From UBA2589 sp038120095 (GTDB lineage Bacteria; Gemmatimonadota; Gemmatimonadetes; Longimicrobiales; Gaopeijiaceae), in assembly GCA_038120095.1 (NCBI GenBank), contig JAYOKZ010000044.1, positions 1 to 26,329 on the forward strand: a DNA stretch of 26,329 nt. Reading direction: 5' to 3'. Shown here piece by piece: positions 8,487-15,480 of this stretch. The notes beneath the pieces are model-generated. The model was not told where the DNA came from, did no database searches, and saw nothing but the letters and a program-made list of their open reading frames with translations. How positions within the stretch are numbered: the stretch's first letter is position 1; the number at the start of each line of letters is the position of its first letter. Position numbers and translations under genes: made by a program.

Positions 8487-9788
8487 GTGGGATGCAAGGT
8501 CGCAGTGAGGACGAGGGAGTTCCTGTTCGTGGTCCCTGTCTTGCTCCTGCTCGTGGCATGCTCGGTTGACCCACAGGGGCGCACGGAGTTCGACGGCGTG
8601 GTGAAGGTGGGTGTGCTCCACTCCCGAACCGGGACTCTGGCGGTGTCCGAGAATACCGTGGCCGAGGCAGAACTTCTTGCGATTCGCGAGATCAATGCTG
8701 CGGGGGGTATCACGGTCAATGGTCAGCGCCTGGCATTGGTCGCGATCGAGGAGGACGGTCAGTCGACTCCCGAGATGTTTGCGGCCCGGGCGGCACGACT
8801 CATCGATCGGGACAGCGTAGCAGTCATCTTCGGTGGATGGACCTCCGCGAGCCGCAAAGCGATGCTGCCAGTCCTCGAGTCTCGGAACCACCTCCTCATG
8901 TACCCGATTCAATACGAAGGAGAGGAGTGTTCCGCGCACGTTCTCTACGCGGGTGCCACCCCGAATCAGCAGACAGAGCCCGCCGTCGAATGGCTGTTTC
9001 AGACCCACGGAACGAGGTTTGTCCTGGCCGGGAGTGATTATGTCTACCCGAGGACGGCCAACCGCATCATCCGACAGCATATCGAGTCGCTGGGCGGAGA
9101 GGTGGCGGGTGAATTCTACGAAGAACTCGGGGCCATGAATCTCGACGTGATGATCGAGCGAATTCGCGGCAGCCTTCCCCGAGGCGGCATCATCATCAAC
9201 ACCATCAACGGGGACTCCAACGTCGCCTTTTTCAAATCCTTGCGTGCAGCCGGGCTCACCCGGGAGGCTGGTTACATCGTCATGAGCTTCTCGATCGCGG
9301 AAGAGGAGGTGTCAGCGATCGGCCCAGAGGAAACAGAGGGTTCGTTTGCGGCGTGGACCTTTTTTGAGAGCGTGAGCACCCCGGAGGCCGAGGAATTCAC
9401 GCGACGATTCCGTGATGCCTACGGGCCGCACAGGGTGACGAGTGACCCTGCCGCGACCGCGTATTCGATGGTGCACCTCTGGTCGGCTGCTGTGGAGCGG
9501 GCAGGTTCTGTTCGGCCGGTTGACGTGCGTGGAGCGCTCCCGGGAACATCGTTGTCCGGGCCGCTCGGAGAACTCACGATCCTCCCGAATCACCATGTGC
9601 GAAAGGCAATGTACATCGGAGAAGCCCGCGCCGACGGTCAGTTCGAGGTGGTGCATAGCGAACCGCCCGTAGCGGCGAGGGCGTGGTCTCAGAGAATCGC
9701 CGGGAATCAGGGATTCGTGTGTGACTGGACGCAGGATCGACCCGATGCGTCCAGATTTACATCTCAACCCGTGTCTCGATTCCCGTGA
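8487..9788 (+). CDS. UrtA-like (urea/amide) type I periplasmic binding lipoprotein
   Basis: Starting at GTG 8487, the protein has a basic N-terminus, a hydrophobic run and a lipobox LVAC with Cys25 followed by Ser. In E. coli Lol rules a Ser at +2 favours the outer membrane. The rest reads as a type I periplasmic binding protein very close to UrtA, the urea-binding component of UrtABCDE, and its formamide/amide relatives. Hallmarks are GVLHSRTGT, AIREINAAGG, EEDGQS, FGGWTSASRK (G116-K124), YPIQYEGEE, ATPNQQTEPAV, GSDYVYPRT, NTINGDSNVAFF, SIAEEE and RVTSDP. Those stretches line up with UrtA almost without gaps. No urtB-E permease or ATPase genes are nearby. Its stop overlaps the start of the channel gene by four bases (GTGA). 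I infer it presents urea, a short amide or an amino-acid-like ligand to that channel. Confidence 0.87.
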   Translation: MGCKVAVRTREFLFVVPVLLLLVACSVDPQGRTEFDGVVKVGVLHSRTGTLAVSENTVAEAELLAIREINAAGGITVNGQRLALVAIEEDGQSTPEMFAARAARLIDRDSVAVIFGGWTSASRKAMLPVLESRNHLLMYPIQYEGEECSAHVLYAGATPNQQTEPAVEWLFQTHGTRFVLAGSDYVYPRTANRIIRQHIESLGGEVAGEFYEELGAMNLDVMIERIRGSLPRGGIIINTINGDSNVAFFKSLRAAGLTREAGYIVMSFSIAEEEVSAIGPEETEGSFAAWTFFESVSTPEAEEFTRRFRDAYGPHRVTSDPAATAYSMVHLWSAAVERAGSVRPVDVRGALPGTSLSGPLGELTILPNHHVRKAMYIGEARADGQFEVVHSEPPVAARAWSQRIAGNQGFVCDWTQDRPDASRFTSQPVSRFP

Positions 9789-10921
9789 GCCGGATCGGGT
9801 GGCCGGGGAGGGCCCAGTGGCCTTGGATGTTTTTCGGCGTAGTGGTCCTCATGCTGCTGCTCTGGGGTCGTCCTTCCGGGGACCGGGCGAACGAGGCAGC
9901 GCTGGTGGAGCAGAGCAGTTTCGACGAGGCCGCGGAGGTCTTCTCTCCGCAGGTTGACCTTGGTGAAGTCCGAGACGACCAACACGTGGTTTTCGTGGGC
10001 CTCCACGTGGACAAAGTGTACGAGCTGTCTCTGCAGTCTCGAACGTTCTCGGCGGACGGCTTCGTGTGGCTGGAGTGGTCACCGAAGACGAATGAGATCC
10101 TCGAGGAGGAAAACCTCAACCCGGCTGATCTGATACGGTTGACCAATCAGATCGAAGCGTGGGACAGCAGCTTCGAGCCTGAAGGGGCTGCTCCGCAGGT
10201 CCTGTCTGCAGGGCGGCGTCATCAGCGTTATCGATTTTCGAGCCGCTTCTACGATGACGAGATCGATTTTGAACGAGATCCCTTCGATGTACTGATCCTG
10301 CCGATCATCGTGGAGATTCAGCCGGATGTATTCTCAGACAAATACGAGCAGGCGCTGCTCTTTCCACATCACGAGCAAAACGGGTTTCTCGGTCTCGATG
10401 GTTCGCTGAGCGGCTACCGGCTCGAGGGAGCCTCACTCGAGCCGCTCATGCACAGATACCCCACGCGCTTCGGTTCCTGGTATCAACCCGTGAAGAGTCA
10501 GGTTCGGTTGGAGATCCACTACCGGTCGGATTACGAGAGCGCCTTTGTTCGTTGGGTGCTGCCCATTCTGATGATCATGGCCGTCGTCATCATGACACCC
10601 ACTGTCATCGGAACCCTTGCGGATATTCGTCTTGCCGTGCCGACGACCGCGCTGTTGACCCTCGTCTTCATGCATCAGGCGTATCGGAGCGAGCTTCCCT
10701 CGCTGCCCTACCTGACATTACTCGACAATCTCTTTACGTGGAGCTACCTGATCTGCGTGGGCCTTTTCGGTCTCTTCACCTGGGGCACGAATGTGTATGC
10801 GCGAGCGCCGGAAGGTGAGAAGGCGCTCGCGGCGGCGAGGATCGATCGGGTGGATTTTGTCTTTCAGATCAGTGCGATCACGATTCTTCTGGTCCTCGGT
10901 GTCGTGCAGTGGCTGGGTTGA
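9785..10921 (+). CDS. Pentameric ligand-gated ion channel (prokaryotic Cys-loop receptor homolog)
   Basis: Start GTG 9785 overlaps the binding-protein stop. An N-terminal hydrophobic segment (residues 13-27) is a signal or anchor. The extracellular beta-sandwich follows: VGLHVDKVYEL, then TFSADGFVWLEW (W98) matching beta1-beta2 of GLIC-type channels. The Pro-loop is F162-E-R-D-P166-F-D168, matching GLIC's RRYPFDSQTL. There are no Cys-loop cysteines; the only Cys is C324 in M3. Pre-M1 Arg247 and M1 Pro260 are conserved. M1 is about 254-277, M2 280-302, M3 310-333 (after LPYLTLLD) and M4 357-378. M2 aligns to GLIC without gaps: D280 at -2', A284 at 2', T288 at 6', L291 at 9', F295 at 13', Q298 at 16'. 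The acidic -2' residue argues for a cation channel, by inference. The M3-M4 loop is short, as in bacterial members. Confidence 0.92.
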   Translation: MSRIGWPGRAQWPWMFFGVVVLMLLLWGRPSGDRANEAALVEQSSFDEAAEVFSPQVDLGEVRDDQHVVFVGLHVDKVYELSLQSRTFSADGFVWLEWSPKTNEILEEENLNPADLIRLTNQIEAWDSSFEPEGAAPQVLSAGRRHQRYRFSSRFYDDEIDFERDPFDVLILPIIVEIQPDVFSDKYEQALLFPHHEQNGFLGLDGSLSGYRLEGASLEPLMHRYPTRFGSWYQPVKSQVRLEIHYRSDYESAFVRWVLPILMIMAVVIMTPTVIGTLADIRLAVPTTALLTLVFMHQAYRSELPSLPYLTLLDNLFTWSYLICVGLFGLFTWGTNVYARAPEGEKALAAARIDRVDFVFQISAITILLVLGVVQWLG

Positions 10922-11092
10922 TCCCCGTGATCGCTGCATGATCGGATCAGGAGTCCCTTTTCAAGACGGCGATTCGCCGAGACGCTAGGGACGGAGTCGC
11001 AGGGTCGATCGAAGCCAGCGAGAGAAGCTTCGAACAGTGATGAAGTGATCAGGACGCGGGGAGAGCCCGCTCGCAAGACACACAAAACTTTC

Positions 11093-11100
11093 GGGGAGGA
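11093..11100 (+). promoter_or_regulatory. Strong Shine-Dalgarno site
   Basis: GGGGAGGA lies six bases before ATG 11107. It is the clearest ribosome binding site in the window and supports the short zinc-ribbon gene as real. Confidence 0.75.
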
Positions 11101-11106
11101 CGGATC

Positions 11107-11418
11107 ATGAGCCTGTTTGGCGAGAAATGTCATCGGTGCGGTAGCCGGACGAGGAAGAAGGACGGGGACACGCCGGTCTGCCCCCCCTGCGCCGAGACGA
11201 TGCGGCTGATGTCGGAAGCGGACGTCGAAGAGCGCCGCACATGCCCCATCGACGGCACCACCATGGACAAGGAGGTTCGGTACATGGTGGTCATGGATCG
11301 TTGCCCCGAGTGTCGAGGCGTGTGGCTGGATGGCGGAGAACTCCAGTTGATCGGGGAGCACGCGGAGGAGGCAGCTCTACGCGCACTCGCTGGCGCGTTC
11401 AGTTTTCCTCCGGCGTGA
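11107..11418 (+). CDS. Small double zinc-ribbon protein (zf-TFIIB-like C-terminal domain)
   Basis: This 103-residue protein has a strong ribosome site. An N-terminal ribbon has C8-x2-C11 and C25-x2-C28. A second unit at residues 46-80 has C46-P-I-D49, then C66-P-E-C69-RGVWLDGGEL, the signature of the zf-TFIIB family, with Asp at the position usually held by the second Cys. An acidic and alanine-rich tail follows. Proteins with this domain are common and mostly uncharacterised; nucleic acid or protein binding is plausible. It lies 185 bases after the channel gene, so co-transcription with the receptor-channel pair is possible but not shown. It converges with the FAD oxidoreductase gene. Confidence 0.85.
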   Translation: MSLFGEKCHRCGSRTRKKDGDTPVCPPCAETMRLMSEADVEERRTCPIDGTTMDKEVRYMVVMDRCPECRGVWLDGGELQLIGEHAEEAALRALAGAFSFPPA

Positions 11419-11591
11419 TGATTCGGTAGCGCCCGGAGGGGCTCTCTCAAGCGGGGGCGCCGGCAGTCAGCGCATCCGTTGCGGCTCTTCCAGTAGTCGG
11501 AGATACGCGGTGTCAGGCGACGTATGAATGGGGACGTAGCTACCCGTGTTCGCCCGGATCCTTTGATCTCAGATCAAGCTCGCGGACGACA

Positions 11592-13028
11592 TCAGGTGAG
11601 GAACCTGGCGAACGGGTGGAAGCGTAATCGGTTTTCCGGATCGACCTGCGCCTTGGCCTTCGACACCGCGCGGGCCATCGTGCTGGACCCGAAGATCTCC
11701 GCTGCAACGGAGGATCGAGCGACATCATCGGACTGGGAGTGGGTCCCGCTGAAATCGACGCCAAGCTCGGGGACCGCGCGTGCATGGTCGACCCACCGGT
11801 CCGTGAGGTCCGCGATCGCCTGGCGCTCGGCGGGAGTTTTGAGACTCGAGTCGTAGAGCGTGATGAGGTCGACGAAAAAGGTGTGTTCGCAGTTGCCCGT
11901 CGGGATCCGACGCCCTGTCTGAACCGCACCGCCCAGGGTGCGTATCTCGATGATCGACATCTTCGCCTCATCGAGTGGGGCTCCTGCGATCAGGACGTCC
12001 GCGACGAAGTCGAGCACTTCATCGGTGGGACTCGTGGTTGTCCCGGCGCAGTGGCAACTCGTCGCAAGCGGACTGCCCTTCTGCTCGGCGATCACCGGCC
12101 AGAGTGCTGCGGCAGTCTCGTACCAGGAGTTCCAGCGGGTATCCGCCAGGGTCGGCAGCCGGCTGGAGACTGCGAGTGCTCGGAGGGGCTCGGTGAACAG
12201 ATCGACATCGCCCGTGAACGAGTCGTAGAACACGGTGGTCACGACGAGAGCGTTCGTTCCGGTTACCACGAGTTCGACGGATACGGACTCGTTCGGGATC
12301 ACAGCCTCCTTCATGAACTGCATGGCCGCGCGAGAGAATGCGACCGCCTGCTCGCGGCTCTCGAACCCGAGAACGAGTTGCTCGGCGCCCTGTATCGCTC
12401 GGGCATCGGCAAGCCGGAAGGTCATGTCGACCACGATGGCAAGCGCGCTCCCCGCGCCGAGCATGAGCGTGAAAAGCTCATCCTCCGGTGTCAGAGTCCG
12501 TAGAGTGCCGTCGGCCATCACGACGGTCATCCTGACGGCTCGCTGTCCGAGTAGCCCGAGCCTGCGGGAGAAGTAGCCGCTGAGCCCGCCATTGAGGGTG
12601 TAGCCGATCACACCCACGCCCGGGCCGGTTCCGACGGGCAGCGCGCCATCCTGCTGGTGAACCGCCTCGACGAGCTCTCGAAAAACAACCCCGGATCCGA
12701 CGGTGACGAATCGTTCGCCGCCGCTCTCCTCGAACGCGATGCCGTTGAGCTCCACCAGGTCGAAGATCACCGCCCCGTGGTCCGCGACCAGAGCCACGCC
12801 CGAGGATTCGTGCCCGCCGCAAACGCAGGAGATCGGCGTCTCGGGGGGAAGTGACTTGACGAGCTCAGCGACCTCGTTGGCCGACCGTGGTCGGCAGATC
12901 CGGTCCGCCAGACTGGTGACATGCGTGGATGAGCCATCGGGCCCCGGCAGGACCTTGTTCGCGCTCACGCTCCATGCCCGCTGGGCGAACCATGCGTCGT
13001 TCGACATCTCGAGTGTCTCCTCTGACAT
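11592..13028 (-). CDS. FAD-binding oxidoreductase (PCMH/VAO type, berberine-bridge-like)
   Basis: The 478-residue protein has a PCMH-type FAD domain in its first half. RPRSANEVAELV precedes the CGGHESSG loop with H73, the likely site of covalent flavin attachment. The GTGPGVGVIGYTLNGG segment and LGQRAVRMTVVMADG follow. The Cys that forms the second covalent flavin bond in bicovalent berberine-bridge enzymes is not visible in that segment, so at most a single bond is expected. The C-terminus ends with a DPENRLRFHPF sequence typical of the BBE tail. Substrates of the family range from sugars to alkaloids, and none can be assigned here. It lies 137 bases downstream of the ABC ATPase gene on the same strand and may be the last gene of that unit. 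An in-frame ATG at codon 9 is an alternative start. Confidence 0.87.
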   Translation of the reverse strand: MSEETLEMSNDAWFAQRAWSVSANKVLPGPDGSSTHVTSLADRICRPRSANEVAELVKSLPPETPISCVCGGHESSGVALVADHGAVIFDLVELNGIAFEESGGERFVTVGSGVVFRELVEAVHQQDGALPVGTGPGVGVIGYTLNGGLSGYFSRRLGLLGQRAVRMTVVMADGTLRTLTPEDELFTLMLGAGSALAIVVDMTFRLADARAIQGAEQLVLGFESREQAVAFSRAAMQFMKEAVIPNESVSVELVVTGTNALVVTTVFYDSFTGDVDLFTEPLRALAVSSRLPTLADTRWNSWYETAAALWPVIAEQKGSPLATSCHCAGTTTSPTDEVLDFVADVLIAGAPLDEAKMSIIEIRTLGGAVQTGRRIPTGNCEHTFFVDLITLYDSSLKTPAERQAIADLTDRWVDHARAVPELGVDFSGTHSQSDDVARSSVAAEIFGSSTMARAVSKAKAQVDPENRLRFHPFARFLT

Positions 13029-13165
13029 GGCCCCGGCTCCAGGCTGCGGCGCGCCTCGACGAAGGCGGAGACTAGTTTGCGGACAGTCGCAGGGATAGCG
13101 CTCGGACCCCGAGTGCCGGAAAAGGAACTCGGATCAGGACTCCGGTCTTCTCGTGCTCCGCTCGA

Positions 13166-14530
13166 TCAGCGCCGCGGGCGCAACTCCTCCACGCGGGTCG
13201 TGAAGAATCCCAGTTCGATGTACTTGTCGCAGACGACATCGGCATACTTGGGTGAGAAGAAGCGACCGACCGAATAGACGGTGCCCCCACGCATGGTCGT
13301 GGGCTCGACACCCGGCATGAGAGCAGCGACGCCGGCGGTCTGCTCGTCAGTCTGTGGAACGATGATCACTTCGTGAGCGCCATGATCTCCGGACTTCGTC
13401 ACGTACTTCAGGATCATCGCGGTGAGCTCATCGACAACGACTTCTTCTGCCTCCGACACGTAGTCGTCGGCGTTGATGAAGTGATGGAGAACATCGAGGA
13501 GCTCAGTCACCTGGTCCGTAGGGGGAGAAAGCTCGAGATAGTCGGCCACGTGCTTCCGAAGTTCGAGAACGTCGCCGACATCGTCCGTCGCTCCCTCGGT
13601 CAGATCCGGAACGGGAATGCCCCAGCGATTGGAGAATTCTTCGATCAGAGCGATTTCTCGGGCGTCAATGTGCTGGTCTACGGCTGCGATCGCCTGGAAG
13701 ATGGCGATCAGCTGGCTGGCCCCCTGAGCTTCACGCAACAAACCGCCAACTGAATCGCCGATCTGCTCCTTTCGACGCAAGTCTTCGAAGCGGCGAAGAA
13801 GGTCCTCCGCCGTGACCCTCTCCCGCGCTGTTCCCGAGATGTCGTGCAGCACCTCACCCTTGTACATCATCACGATCCGATCCCCAAGATCGACGGCTTG
13901 CTGCATCGAATGCGTGACCATGAGGGTCGTGAGCTGGTCCCGGTTGATGATCTGGCGCGTCAAGTCGATCACCTGATCTGCACTCTTGGGATCCAGTGCC
14001 GCGGTATGCTCGTCGAGCAGAAGCAGATCCGGCTTCAGCCATGAGGCCATCAGGAGCGTCAGGGCCTGCCGCTGGCCTCCCGAGAGGCTCCCGATGGGAT
14101 TATCGAGACGATCTTCGAGCCCCATGTTCAACGTGCGGATACGGTCTCGCAGATTGTCCCTCATACCAGGATCGAGTGCCGCACCGAGTCCGCGGCTTCG
14201 CCCTCTGCGGGCAGCCAGGGCGAGGTTCTCTGCGATCGTCATGCTGGGTGCCGTCCCTCGGAACGGGTCCTGAAACACTCTGCCGATCCGCTTGGCCCGC
14301 CGATGCTCCGGCCACCGAGTGAGGTCCTCTCCAGCCAGCTCGATGGAGCCGCTATCGACCATGAACGATCCGGCGACGGCATTGAGCAGGGTGGATTTCC
14401 CGGACCCGTTCATTCCGATGATGATCAAGAACGAGCCTTCCGCGAGTTCGAGTGACACCTCGGTCAGCGCTCGGACCTGATTGGCGGTCCCCGGATTGAA
14501 TGTCTTGGAGATTCCAGAGATTCGGAGCAC
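13166..14530 (-). CDS. ABC transporter ATPase with TerB-like and SPOR-like C-terminal extensions
   Basis: Start GTG 14530 lies 4 bases after the permease stop. Residues 1-257 are a canonical ABC ATPase: Walker A G39-MNGSGKS-T47, Q-loop Q87, LSGGQ at 149-153, Walker B LLLLDE ending at E174, and H207. It resembles ATPases serving branched-chain and TrpXYZ-type importers. A ~200-residue extension follows, which such ATPases normally lack. Residues 273-365 are helical and TerB-like, with a repeat of A-x-D-x-x-I-x-x-x-E (AAVDQHIDAREIALIEEF and NADDYVSEAEEVVVDEL). Residues ~385-454 include VYSVGRFFSPKYAD and YIELGFFTTRVE, resembling a SPOR-type beta-alpha fold. The ATPase assignment is firm; the TerB-like call is moderately sure and the SPOR-like call tentative. 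The tail may sense a signal or link the importer to another structure. Confidence 0.9.
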   Translation of the reverse strand: MLRISGISKTFNPGTANQVRALTEVSLELAEGSFLIIIGMNGSGKSTLLNAVAGSFMVDSGSIELAGEDLTRWPEHRRAKRIGRVFQDPFRGTAPSMTIAENLALAARRGRSRGLGAALDPGMRDNLRDRIRTLNMGLEDRLDNPIGSLSGGQRQALTLLMASWLKPDLLLLDEHTAALDPKSADQVIDLTRQIINRDQLTTLMVTHSMQQAVDLGDRIVMMYKGEVLHDISGTARERVTAEDLLRRFEDLRRKEQIGDSVGGLLREAQGASQLIAIFQAIAAVDQHIDAREIALIEEFSNRWGIPVPDLTEGATDDVGDVLELRKHVADYLELSPPTDQVTELLDVLHHFINADDYVSEAEEVVVDELTAMILKYVTKSGDHGAHEVIIVPQTDEQTAGVAALMPGVEPTTMRGGTVYSVGRFFSPKYADVVCDKYIELGFFTTRVEELRPRR

Positions 14531-14534
14531 GACG

Positions 14535-15476
14535 TCAGCCTCCCACCGAATCGGTTGCTACAGGCGGATTGAGCTTCCGGATGATGGTTGGGGCGATCAG
14601 GGCAAGGAAGACGAAGATCGCAGTGATCAGCTTCAGGTCGTTGGGGTCGAGCCCCCAGCGGAGTGCGACGGCGACCAACAGCCGGAACAGAACGGAGCCC
14701 ATGATCGCTCCGGCGATCAGCAAGCCGAGTGAGCGACTGCCCACCAGGGCCTCCCCGATGATGACGCTGGCGAGGCCGAGGACGATGATCCCGATGCCCA
14801 TCTGGACATCTGCAAAGCCCTGGTATTGGGCGACCAGTGCGCCACTGACCGCGATCAGACCGTTCGACATCGCCAACCCGACAATCGTCAACGTCTCCAC
14901 ACTCACGCCGAGAGCGCCCATCATGTCCGGGTTGTCGCCGGAGGCACGCATGGCCGTGCCTACCTCCGTCCGGAAGAACCAGTACAGAGCGACTCCGGTG
15001 AGGACAACGAGGAGCAGCGCGGCGAGCAGCATGGACATGTCGCGCATCGCGACCGGCCATCCGAAGATGATCAGCTCGGTCCGCCCTCCGAAGACGATGG
15101 CCCCGAAGCCTTCTGCGTACGTGGCTAGCGTCGTCTCGTTGATGAGCGGCAGGTTGCTGCGGCCCATCACGCGAAGATTGATCGAGTAGAGTGCCGTCAT
15201 GGAAAGGATGCCGGCCAGAAGCGGCTGAATCCTGAACTTGGTTGCCATGAGCCCGGTGCCCGTGCCCGCGACGATTCCCGTGAGACCAGCGATCAGGGTG
15301 GCCCACACGGGTCCCACCCCGTGGATAATGAGCGCTGCGGCGACCGCGCCCCCGAGCGTAATGGAGCCTTCTGCCGTGATGTCGGGGATGTTGAAGATCC
15401 GAAAGCTCACGTAGACGCCGAGCGCCAGGATTCCAAGAATCAAACCGAGGGTGAGTGCACCAATGAGGAGATTCAC
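14535..15476 (-). CDS. ABC transporter permease (BPD_transp_2 type)
   Basis: The 313-residue protein is almost entirely hydrophobic, with roughly eight to ten membrane segments. It belongs to the family of inner-membrane permeases of branched-chain amino acid, ribose and TrpXYZ-type importers. Its cytoplasmic coupling segment reads GTAMRASGDNPDMMGALGVS, the usual loop contacting the ATPase. It starts at GTG 15476, 4 bases after the solute-binding gene stop, and ends 4 bases before the ATPase start. The three genes therefore form a tight operon encoding a minimal importer, presumably with a homodimeric permease. The substrate is probably an aromatic or other small amino acid if the TrpX resemblance of the binding protein holds. 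Confidence 0.9.
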   Translation of the reverse strand: MNLLIGALTLGLILGILALGVYVSFRIFNIPDITAEGSITLGGAVAAALIIHGVGPVWATLIAGLTGIVAGTGTGLMATKFRIQPLLAGILSMTALYSINLRVMGRSNLPLINETTLATYAEGFGAIVFGGRTELIIFGWPVAMRDMSMLLAALLLVVLTGVALYWFFRTEVGTAMRASGDNPDMMGALGVSVETLTIVGLAMSNGLIAVSGALVAQYQGFADVQMGIGIIVLGLASVIIGEALVGSRSLGLLIAGAIMGSVLFRLLVAVALRWGLDPNDLKLITAIFVFLALIAPTIIRKLNPPVATDSVGG

Positions 15477-15480
15477 AGTC

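Noticed and set aside
11429..11460. GCGCCC/GGGCGC hairpin after the zinc-ribbon gene as a terminator
   Set aside because: The six-pair stem has a 20-base loop and no T-run in either direction, so it is expected by chance in DNA this GC-rich.
13109..13132. CCGAGT/ACTCGG hairpin between the ABC ATPase and FAD oxidoreductase genes as an operon terminator
   Set aside because: There are six pairs, a 12-base loop and no T-run on the minus strand. It is too weak to separate the genes into two units.
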